Under the pieces are notes generated by a model, which was not told where the DNA came from, ran no database searches, and was given only the letters and a program-made list of their open reading frames with translations. Below are positions 1 to 9,554 of a stretch of 64,000 bases of DNA, in pieces. Where the stretch lies: positions 372,001 through 436,000 of the forward strand of contig JAEQBH010001842.1 in assembly GCA_016808115.1 (NCBI GenBank), in the 5' to 3' direction. Position 1 is the first letter of the stretch. The number at the start of each line of letters is the position of its first letter. The stretch comes from Tetrastigma voinierianum. Its lineage: Eukaryota; Streptophyta; Magnoliopsida; Vitales; Vitaceae. The position numbers and the translations under genes are program-made.

Positions 1-2330
1 TTATACAAGTATCGATCATAATGTTTCATACATGTTTTACAAAAATATATTATCAAAACCACATGTGTTTCTTCTCAGCGGTCTCTGATGGCTTTGTCGT
101 CTTCAGGAGTACTCACACTTTGAAAGGGGATCCTGGCCCGGGTGAGCAATGAGTGGATTGAATTTCCTACTTGGGTTACTCCCCACCCCTAAGTGCTCAT
201 GCAATGGCACATAAACATTCAAGTCGCTTATACGAGTCCTACTTTCGAATATCTACGTGTTATGGATGAGAATGCTGGCTCGCATCCCAGCGTCTTGAGC
301 CGCCGGCTCCCTCAGCCTCAGGCGGGTGTGGCATGTACCGGCCCGAGTTGCAGACCTGAGGCCTGGGCTGGAATGGTGGTTGAATTCTGGCCCGGGCGAC
401 CTGGGTGATTAACAGAGATGACTGCAAAGGAAAGATTGACTGGATGTACTCGGAGGGGACTGTTGAATGACGCTCTGAAGATCTTGGCGAATATTGTGGA
501 ACTGTTTGGTAACCGCGTTTTCATGTATTGCACCATACCCTACATTCAGGATTGCTTGAGTGCATATGAAATCTGATATGTCGTTCATAATAGTCGTATT
601 AATATATATAAACATGCATATATTAACGAAAAATCATATTAAACAACTTATATTATTCATTCATAGTAGGAAAATAACTTACAAAAATTAAACTCCACAT
701 GGACTAATAAACAATCCGGCAATCCATCTTGGAGCCGCCCAAAGGATCACACCAACAACACCACATGTTATTCAACATAACAACTTACATATCAATACAC
801 AGAAACCTTTTATGTAGTCACGGTTAGTTTAAGATTGTCCAAAACCACTCATAGGATTTCACAGTTCCAAGTTTTGCAATCGGCTGAATGACCATTTCTG
901 GCCCCTAAAACATCCTGACCATTAAAATGGCTCTTACCAAAAAGAATAAATCAAGTAGGAAACCCCTTTCTACCTCCTGTAGTCGTCACCCATTAACATT
1001 CGCACCCACGCGTGAGTTCTCGTTTTTAATCAACTTCATTCATTCTCACATCGTGAATTCACAGACCGACACGAAATTTAGAAGAGCCTCTCTCTAAACT
1101 CTCTTCCTTTCTTTTCTTTCTTTCTTTCTCTCTCCATTTTCCCTCTCAAACCGTTTGCGAGAAGATAGGAGTCGACTTTGCAGGTCCTCTCACTTGCTGC
1201 AGTGTCAAGTCTCATCGCTCTTAGATCACAGCACCTATCCTCTTATCCATCTACCCGCGAATTCTTCATCTGAACTATTAAAGTCGCCACACGCCTCATG
1301 AACTATTTCGAGCTCATGTTCGACTATTCAGACACGACACGGGCACCCTTGAGCCGTACTTCCACACACTGTGCCAAGTGTCTCGCACTACTTAAGGTCT
1401 TTAAAACTCCAGGAATTTAATTATCTTGAATTTGACGAAATCTAATGGAATAGATTTCAGACTGATTCTCAATGGTGAAGTCCGCTTTGTCATCCAAGAT
1501 CTAAAAATCTTATTTTGACCGAAATTACCATTTTATCATTTTTCGGGAAACAATTTTTCTGAGGCCATACGCACTCATTAAAATTCACTATTAAGCAAAA
1601 TTTACATTTATTTCAAAAAACAAGATAAAAACCTACATATATGGTGGACTCACGTCGTGGTCACTGCTGAATGCAAGATGTTCCCACATTACCTCTTTCA
1701 ATACTTACATGGATAAACACTGCAAGGCTTTATGCCTTAGTGAGAAAATAGATAACATATATGACCACATGCGTGGTCTCTAACAGTAATATACTTATAC
1801 ATAACTACATATATCAAAGTTTTCACATTTCCCGTAGGAGTACATAACATAAATTCATAGTTAAAAAATTGTAAATACAATTAATCGAATCGAATTACTT
1901 TTATTTCATATCATCTGTGTAACATATAAGTATTTGTACAGACGAATCGATAACAATGAATGAGAGGACACAACACGATAGTAATTCGAATACCAGAGAC
2001 AAGATCGAACAAAGGTGCCAGCTACGCACGTGCCGTCATAACATGTATGTCAGAGCACATGCAAGAGTGCCGAAGATTTAAACATAGAGGCTGCACTAAA
2101 CAGAGAATGTCAAGCACTAATCGGAGTCATTTATTCACTATCTCGATTCAAGCAGACATACACTCATATGTAATACTCGAGCTTATTTTTATATTTTTAA
2201 CACATTCTTATATATTCATATAACGACGTAATAAGGGTATCTGGTCGCCCAAACATAAATCGAAGAAGATTTGCTTATTGTTAAATTGTATATATATAAT
2301 GAACCATTTATTCACTTGTTAAGATCCCAT
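1..2330 (-). repeat. LTR-like dispersed repeat fragment
   Basis: No credible coding sequence is seen. At about 1,720-1,745 a motif reading GGCTTTATGCCTTAGTGAG recurs in altered form near 61,585 and 63,505, and in reverse orientation near 50,985. This ties the stretch to the long LTR-like family described at 47-51 kb and 61-64 kb. A CT-rich tract lies at about 1,086-1,146. Orientation is inferred from the shared motif. Membership in a Tekay/Del-like LTR family is an inference from general composition, not a proven assignment. Confidence 0.35.
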
Positions 2331-3232
2331 GATTAATTCAATTAATGGTTTTAGAATTAACAAAACAATGAACAAAAACAAGATTCCGTTATTAAATAGC
2401 GAGCAACCCTCGCCAAGGCAAGGTAGAAATCGGGAATTTGGGGCTTAAAGGTTCGAGTAAAGAAGCACTGGGGTCAGGAACGTAATAGGCACAAAGTGGT
2501 TCCTGGCTTCACTCCACAATTTTTCCAAAACCAAAACAAAACCAGATCAAACAAACCACAAAACCCAACTCAAACCAACCAAAACCATATTTATGGAAGA
2601 GATAGAACTTTTCATATCACAATCCTAGACAAAGAGGAAGTTAGGATAGTTTCCTAACACAAACATAGACAAAGAGGTTGAAGAATTTCCTAACCCACAA
2701 ATAAGAGAAATCCATACTAACAAATATGAGAGTTTCCTACTAGATTTCCATACCAGGTTCCATACAATAGTTCCATACCTTGATCTTCAAAGACTTGAAC
2801 CAAACTTTTCATTTTCTTCACTTTTTCTCTTGAACAAGGCTAGATCTCCAAAGCGAATGAAGAGAAGACAACCAATATGAGAAGGGAACCTAAGTCCCTC
2901 TAAGCCAAAAGGAGAGTGAGCTTTCTTATCTAGAAGATCCATGCTTTGGTCTTATCCCTTTTAACTAATATTAGCCCTTGCTATTTAGTCCTCTCTTGAT
3001 TTATCTTGCACTTAACTTATCCAAATACTATCTTAACACATACTCTTTTTATTTAATGACCCTTAGGTCCTTATTTTGCACATTACCATTTCAACCTTTT
3101 GACTTCTTAAATAATTCTGGTTATATCATTTTTTACACTTAATAATTAAATTTCCAAAAAATGTAAATTTAACTTATATCATACCCTAAACATGTTATAA
3201 AATTACTATGACATAATTTGAGGTGTTACATG
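2331..3232 (+). repeat. AT-rich repeat ending in an LTR-like terminus
   Basis: This non-coding stretch ends in GAGGTGTTACA at about 3,222-3,232, which resembles the 3' terminus of some plant gypsy LTRs. It contains A/C-rich sequence (2,520-2,590) and a repeated 'AGACAAAGAGG' phrase near 2,622 and 2,668. No second LTR or coding domain was found, so it could be a solo LTR or a truncated copy. No gene is seen here. Confidence 0.3.
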
Positions 3233-3240
3233 GATCATTA

Positions 3241-4404
3241 TCTCTCATTATTTTTTCTACTCCTCATTTTTTTTCTACTTCTGGATTAAGAAACAATTAT
3301 TATCAATTTGTTAGGCGAAATTATTAAAAAAACCGTCATTATGTTTTATTTTAATTTTCGAATAACAAACTCTTAATTATTATTCTTTAATTAAAATTTA
3401 ACTATAACACGTTTTATTTATTAAATAATAAATTAATTTATTATTTTTTTGAATGGAAAAATAATATTATTGATTCAAACTCATAAATAACCTGATAGAT
3501 CCAGCATACAAACAGCTAAATACAAAATACTAAAATCATATATGAGTGAAACAATATCCATAAGATAGTATAATAAATCTAAGATAAAACCCACAATTCC
3601 TTGAGAAAATAATCTGACTTTAATGATTCAACTTATTTCTTCAATGACGCTGACACTTTACAATTATATTTGATCGATCAAATTTGTCTTGGTTTACAAT
3701 CGCCTCTACACAAATGTAAAACGTCAAACAAGATGATTTAACAACATCATGTCGATAAAACGACGACAAACCGTTACTGGAGCAAACGACGACAACATAA
3801 AAATAAGATAAAACCAAATCTTCAGCCGCCAAGAACCACTTTATTAGCGTTAAAATGAAAAGAAAAGACAAGATGGGTGATTTCAGGCCAAGAATGGTCG
3901 AAAAATACCCATCATTGCTTGATGAAAATAGGTCACAAGAGAAAAATATGAGAGAAAATGAGAGAATTAATTTATTATTTAATAAATGATTTTTGAATAA
4001 AAATTTGAACTTTAAGAGATAAGATTTCGAGCATTAATCAATTTAAAATGAAATTGTTTAATTTAAATTAATTATTTTCAATTGATTAATGTTGGAAATC
4101 TTATCTCTTAAAATTGAAATTTTTATTCAAAAATAATTTATTAAATAATAAATTAATTTATTATTTAATAAATAAAACGTCTTATAGTTGAATTTTAATT
4201 AAATAATAGTATTTAAGAGTTTGTTTATTCAAAAATTAAAGTAAAACATAATTGTTTTATTATATATAATTATTTATTAAAAATAAAATTGATAATAAGT
4301 TTGTTTATGGTTTTTTAATAAATTTCGCCTATCAAATTGATAATAGTTGTTTCTTAATCCGAGAGTAGAAAAAAAATTGGGAATTAGAAAAAGTAATGAG
4401 AATT
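3241..4404. mobile_element. Foldback DNA transposon with long terminal inverted repeats
   Basis: The left arm (about 3,241-3,450) reappears reversed at about 4,140-4,404, including the run TTCTACTTCTGGATTAAG and the AT-rich block TAAATAATAAATTAATTTAT. The arms are roughly 200-260 bp and diverged, enclosing about 700 bp without a transposase ORF. Long terminal inverted repeats suggest a non-autonomous Mutator-like or foldback element. The superfamily is inferred, since no clear 9-bp target duplication could be read. Confidence 0.65.
3966..4160. repeat. Nested inverted repeat inside the foldback element
   Basis: A second inverted repeat lies inside the element. The sequence at 3,966-4,050 (AATTTATTATTTAATAAAT, then AGAGATAAGATTTCGAGCATT) is mirrored at 4,079-4,160 with a short loop of about 28 bases. 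The arms are about 80 bp, so RNA from either strand could form a long hairpin. Confidence 0.7.
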
Positions 4405-4625
4405 GAAGAAATTGTCTTTTCAAAAGACGATATTGAAAACTGAAGAAATCGTCTTATTAAAAACTAAAGAAATTGTCTTTTGATGATATTGAAAATCGAA
4501 GAAATCGTCTTCCCATAAGACGATATTGAAAACTAAAGAAATAGTCTTCTCAAAAAACGATATTGAAAGATCGAAGAACTCATTGCTTCAAAACACGATT
4601 TTTAGCCAAACTCGTTTTTTTAAAA
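4405..4625. repeat. Short tandem array of a palindromic unit
   Basis: Four to five degenerate copies of a unit of about 45-50 bp are present. Each has GAAGAAATCGTCTT followed by an AAAAGACGATATTGAAAA half, so the core is the palindrome GTCTTTTCAAAAGAC. The array starts directly after the foldback element, and truncated AAACACGATTTT pieces trail to about 4,650. It has no coding potential. Confidence 0.6.
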
Positions 4626-4767
4626 CCAACCAAACTCGTTTATTTTAAAACACGATTTTCAAACATCTTTTTTCTAATAAGCAAAAATGATTGTAAAATT
4701 TGAAATTTTAAACATCGTATTTTAGATATTATTTTTTAAATAAACCGTACGTATAGGAAATGCCCCT

Positions 4768-4842
4768 AATGAGCTTCACATTTTTGGATGCTTTCCTTGT
4801 TATCATCACAGCAGGGGGTTAAGTCTAACACCTGCAAATAAA
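4768..4842 (-). pseudogene. Cytochrome P450 exon relic (K-helix region)
   Basis: Read on the minus strand, about 70 bp match the start of the last exon of the P450 at 54,481-56,708. They include the intron acceptor TTTGCAG, a GACTTAACCCCC stretch in place of the 'RLYPP' codons, and AACAAGGAAAGCATCCAAA followed by ATGTGAAGCT. Indels and in-frame stops destroy any reading frame. Only this fragment of a CYP72-clan gene is recognisable. It may be a remnant of a duplicated paralogue or captured exon DNA. Confidence 0.6.
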
Positions 4843-5327
4843 AGTAAAATATGAACCGTATACTTATCGGATTCATAGAGTTGCAAACTTTCACTGTTAG
4901 AATTGATTGAACCGTTTCCTTACGTTATAATTAAACTGTTTAGCTATTAAAAGAGAATTGAACCGAATTTTGTTTGATAAGAACCCAAAAGTTTCATGTG
5001 ATAATATGGATTTTTTTGGGGTTTGTGGTGGCAGCAGATGGATTAGATTTGGAATACCATATTAAGGGCGTGTATGGTTGGATTAATTGAACCTTGCCAG
5101 AAAAAAAAACACTTATTGTTTATTTTCGATTTGTTATTTATATAAATAAAAAAAAAACTTAAAAAACGGTTAACTAAATATTCCTTTTTTCCATGTTCTT
5201 TTTTTTTTTTTACTTTTTCTCTATATATTTTTTTTCTTAGTATTTTTCAGTTAAAAAATAAAGAGGAAGATAAAAATGAAAAGTAGAAAGATTGAAAATT
5301 TAAAGATAAATAAAAAATAGATTTAAA

Positions 5328-5331
<4 letters not shown>

Positions 5332-5383
<52 letters not shown>
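5332..5383. repeat. (TA)n microsatellite
   Basis: An uninterrupted run of about 25 TA dinucleotides in AT-rich intergenic sequence. The surrounding 4,850-5,520 holds no gene that I can see. Confidence 0.95.
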
Positions 5384-5390
<7 letters not shown>

Positions 5391-5519
5391 AAATTCTTGG
5401 CTTAAGGGTAAATGGGTAAGTTGAGTTTATATGAGATCCTAGGTTTGAATTCAAGATTTGAGTATTTTATTTGTTTATCTCTATCAAATAATAATTAAGA
5501 GATTTTAAAATAATTAATA

Positions 5520-6315
5520 TTTAGGAACTGATTATATTCATGAACAAAATCGGTTTTTCTGGCGATATTTCACGAACCTGTTTTCGGTCAAAATTTGTAA
5601 GAAAAATCAAATAAAAATCAATTGGCAAAGAAAATCGTAAAAAATTCCAGAAAATCGCCGATTTTGGCTTAAAAATTGGAAAAACCGATTTTTTCCACCG
5701 AAAAATCGCGATCAGGAGCCGCGCGCTTGTTCAGAATTTCTAAAAATATTTCCAGAAATATCGTAAATATCTAGAAGACGGTAAAATATCTGTAATATCA
5801 TAAATATTTACAACACGGTAAAATACTCCAGAATATCTGCACTTCTATTTTGATCCAAAATTTTATAAATAATTGCTAAAATCATACACCTTGCATACCA
5901 TCCATACACAATCAAGCCCATTTAACTCCTCAAATTATTTTTTCTTAGATTATCTCAACATTTCTTAAGATCTTATTATTTAATATTATCTTTCATCAAG
6001 ACATCCTTCATCAAAGTAATCAAACACCTCAATCCATGACTGCCTTTCATTTTGGTTTTAATCACACACAAAACTAATCATAAATTATAATGAATATTAT
6101 TTTCAATAAGTTGTGATATTTGTTTATTTTATGTCTTTTTATAAAGCTTCAACAAAGATTTCCATGAATTCCAAAGTATCTTTTATTAATTTCGCATCGA
6201 TATTTTCTTGTCAAATATCCACCTATATTTTTGTCAAAATATCCACCGATATTTACCGATATTTCCGATATATCCGTAAAATCCAAGTATCGATATATCC
6301 GTAATTACCGATATT
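5520..6315. repeat. Degenerate GATATTT-rich dispersed repeat
   Basis: The stretch is filled with variants of AAATATCGGTAAAATATC and AAAATCGCCGATTTT, including CCACCGATATTTACCGATAT near 6,242. It looks like one dispersed repeat with internal near-palindromes rather than a gene. A 63-codon ORF within it is Ile/Ser/Tyr-rich and follows the repeat periodicity. I recall similar sequence in other eudicot genomes but cannot name the family. Confidence 0.5.
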
Positions 6316-6599
6316 TTGTTCCTTGATTATATTTAATTTTTTTTATATATTTTACATAATGAAACCAAATATGAAAAAATTATTTTTCTTAAATTATTTT
6401 TATTTTCCTTGCATTTTCAATGGTTTCAAAAGGAGCTTAATTTTTTTTATATCCCTAGACTCCTCAGTTTCAAACAAAGTCAAAACAACTCGTTCCATTG
6501 ACTTAAAGGAAACTTTCCCATGGGCAAAAAGTTTCCAATTTTTATTTTTCCTCGGAAATAAAAATATTATTTTATCTAGAGAAGAGAAGACAAAAATTA

Positions 6600-6810
6600 A
6601 GGGACTATTTGGCTTATGTTATCAAGAGAATAAGGAAAACACGAGCTACTTTAGTTCCCAATTTATTTTATTCTTTAAAACACAGAAAATATATATAAAA
6701 AAATTAATTTTAGAGAATAAAAACAATTTTAGAGAATATCAAAATTATATTTTCTATGTTTTAAAAACTATTATCAATAACGGGTTTTAAAAATAAGAAC
6801 CAAATGTCCT
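6600..6810. mobile_element. MITE of about 211 bp with 5-bp target duplication
   Basis: The element begins AGGGACTATTTGG and ends with the inverted CCAAATGTCCT. It is flanked on both sides by AATTA (6,595-6,599 and 6,811-6,815). The interior is A-rich and non-coding. Terminal inverted repeats with a matching duplication support a non-autonomous DNA transposon. The termini look like those of hAT- or Harbinger-type MITEs, but the duplication length fits neither well, so the superfamily is open. Confidence 0.65.
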
Positions 6811-6950
6811 AATTACCTAAACTCTTTACATGTTTATTTTAACAAACTATGTTATTGGCATTTGGCATATATAATAGTATATCTATCCTCATCATGATTT
6901 GAGCCTAGGATCTCTTCCCTCTATGTCCCACTTATTGAGACTTACCGTTT

Positions 6951-7420
6951 CTACTGTCACATCCCACATCAATAAAGTTAAAAATTCGAGAGTTATATAA
7001 GATGGCTTTCTTCAACCAAGTAACTTATAAAACCTCCTGAGTGTCCTCGACTCGAAACTAATAATATCTACATAATCGAAATGCGTCATATAACTGTGAT
7101 CGAAAGAATCCGATCTCGACGCTGGTTTATTCCATTTGACCCCGTACGATATTTATCCTGTTCGATTCTATAATCCCACGACACAATCCAGACGTCAGAT
7201 CATCCCCATATTCTATATCGGATAGGAAAACATAAGACTATATAAATACGCACTCCTCACTAAATAATGCATAAAGTTTATAGCATCCATATAATTATTA
7301 ACTTAATCATTACATCTGCTATTATCGAGCAGCTCGTGGCGGCAATTCCCATCATGTTGAAGGCTCGAGCATTTATTACTCTGCGAAGAGCACAGTTTTA
7401 ATTTAAATAACAAAATGATA
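6951..7420 (+). repeat. LTR-like or TRIM-like repeat with a TATA motif
   Basis: The stretch starts with TGTCACATCCCACATC, a head seen in several plant LTR/TRIM repeats. A plausible core promoter, CTATATAAATACGCACTCC, lies at about 7,231-7,249. No flanking partner LTR or coding domain was found. It is listed as a probable repeat relic; the TATA may simply be what remains of an LTR promoter. Confidence 0.3.
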
Positions 7421-7823
7421 AGTATTAAATTTTATTAGAGTAAGGAGAAAATTCGAGAAGAGGTGGGGAGTTTCAAGATTGGAGGCTGCGTGAGACGATG
7501 AACTAAATCCCTGTGGACTGGCGGTGGCGTCATGGAGAAAGAAATCAGATTCAATTTTGATTCGTTTCTGCCGTTCTACTTTTCCCTTTTAGAATTATAA
7601 TATTTTATTTACAAGTATAGATTTTATCTCTTTTTCCACTGATTACAAGCAAATAAAAAATTGGTGAACATGTATTTATTAATATTTAATTGAATAAATT
7701 TGAAAAGTCGATAATTTAGAAGTTTTATCACGTTAGAGATAGAAAATTTGAATTATAAAAATCGGATCTGATTTTGAAGAAAATGTTTTCTGTCAAATTA
7801 TCGAAGATTATTTTTGAAAATTT

Positions 7824-7825
<2 letters not shown>

Positions 7826-7855
<30 letters not shown>
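7826..7855. repeat. (TA)n microsatellite
   Basis: About 15 TA units within AT-rich intergenic DNA. The sequence from 7,420 to 8,040 holds nothing else that I recognise. Confidence 0.9.
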
Positions 7856-7859
<4 letters not shown>

Positions 7860-8047
7860 ATTATCATTATTATAAATGAATACATTTTTTTTTCTGGAGA
7901 TAGGGTTGTAAGAGTGAAACTCATGATCATGTATTTTGAGCTTAAAATTTTTTTGGGAGCTTTTGCATTGTGAAAAGGAAAAAAAAAGTTTGAATTGAAA
8001 ATCTATTTTTAAGTAGAAAATTGACTATTAAAAATTTGAAAGATTAA

Positions 8048-8731
8048 AGGGGTGCTTGGTTAAGCTGATTGAGGAGAGTTGATAGCTTATTCACCCAAAT
8101 AAGCTCTTATGAGATGCTTGGTAAAAGTTTGTACTCAGCTTCTGATAACTTATTAGGCCTAATAAGGTTTAATTGAGAAAAAACTACAAATCATAGTTTT
8201 TTCTAAAACACTCTTGAAAAAATATTCAAAATTCTATTTTTCTCCTTATGATCCATTTCATATTTTTATCAAAGTGAATGACATCACATAGTTTTTGCAT
8301 TATGGTTTTTCTTTGTTTTGGTGCCGTGGCGTGCATGAAACAATAATAAACAATTCAAAAATAGCAAAGTGAAAAGATAAAACAAAATTATCTATTAAAA
8401 AGAATAATAAATTTTAAAAGTAAAATATTATTTATCAACACCATTCTCTTTCATCAAAATTATAATTTCAAATGTAATAAAAGAAGAATATCAGAGAGTA
8501 AAATGTTGATAACACATAGTAAATATATAAATGAGAATATTTGAGTAAAAAAATGGATTTATGAATTTTAATATTTAGTTTTTATTTTGCTATAATTTGT
8601 TTTTTGTTATAGTTTCAAAAAAAAGCTATATATTTTTAGAATTAAAGATTATCTATTCAAAAAAAATATTAAGATTTAAAAAAAACATGTAACTTAATAA
8701 TTTTTTTTAAAAATAAACATTGTTCATTCAT

Positions 8732-8796
<65 letters not shown>

Positions 8797-8864
8797 GTTC
8801 TTATATGAATTCAATTATTCTTCAAGGCATATTTAGAATAATATTTTTCCTTTGTTTATGGTTG
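8048..8864. mobile_element. Possible left half of a hAT-like element
   Basis: GGGGTGCTTGGTTAAGCTGA at 8,050 resembles hAT-type MITE termini. A rough inverted counterpart, GAACCAAACAGGGTG, lies at 13,811-13,825, beyond Tat element A. The two halves (8,048-8,864 and 13,563-13,830) would together form a ~1.1-kb element split by A. A (TA)n run occupies 8,734-8,793. The terminal match is imperfect and no 8-bp duplication was confirmed. Confidence 0.3.
8734..8793. repeat. (TA)n microsatellite
   Basis: A 60-bp pure TA run just left of the Tat element A insertion site. Confidence 0.95.
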
Positions 8865-9415
8865 TGATACTTTTTAATCGGGCTGGGTTGATGGCAATTC
8901 GTGGCGGAATTAGTTGACTTTGGATTTCGGGCTCCCCTGCAAAAATAAGAAACAAAAGGGATCGACGGGGATCGCCCGTTGCCTCTCCGATGCCTAAGTC
9001 AGTTCCTTCCGATGGAAGAGAAGATCAGCGCAGAAGGAATGAAGTTTTTGTGCGCGTACCTTTCATAGTCAGGGTGACCTAGTATTTGTGGATGATCATG
9101 ATAACTTTCTGTTTGGATAGATAGATATTCCTCATGGTGAGAGATTTTCTTTCTTCCATGTGCTTAGATTAATAAGGGATAATTGATGGGCAATAATTAG
9201 GAAATATCTTGCTTTCCTAATTGATGGAGATTGGGTATTTTCCTTTAATATGAATTCTTTGATTACATTACCAGCCTTTTGAAGGGGTGAATTGGGCCCT
9301 TGTTTTGGGCCTATATTTGGGGGATGTCATCAAGGGCGCTCTTGATCACTGACTTCAACCTTGTCCCTTAGTAGAAAAGTTGAGGCTCGTGTTAAGACTG
9401 CCGCTGTATTTAAAC
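8865..9415 (-). repeat. 3' LTR of Tat element A
   Basis: It shares ACAAAAGGGATCGACGGGG, GCCTCTCCGATGCCTAAG and GGGATAATTGATGGGCAAT with the right LTR of A and with the LTRs of B and, reversed, C. The right limit is set by the CTGCCGCTGTATTTAAACC block, which matches the LTR start of C in reverse complement. Confidence 0.65.
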
Positions 9416-9554
9416 CACGTAAGTTGCCCCCGAGCCTTTGGCTAAGCGGCGTAAGCGAGGCATACTTTTGACATTGACTTTGCGATATCACGGGTTGTTG
9501 ATTCCTTTGACACAGTAGAAGTGAGATAGTGGTTTTCTGCTGAGTAAAATTAAA

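Noticed and set aside
1960..2223. 87-codon plus-strand ORF as a small gene
   Set aside because: It has no recognisable domain and sits in repeat-like sequence, with a low-complexity Ile/Phe-rich end.
6323..6790. 155-codon plus-strand ORF
   Set aside because: It is AT-rich and low complexity, its second half overlaps the MITE at 6,600-6,810, and no domain is visible.
6951..7420. Cassandra-type TRIM with an embedded 5S RNA promoter
   Set aside because: The TGTCACATCCCACATC head is suggestive, but I could not find a 5S-like internal promoter or a second terminal repeat.
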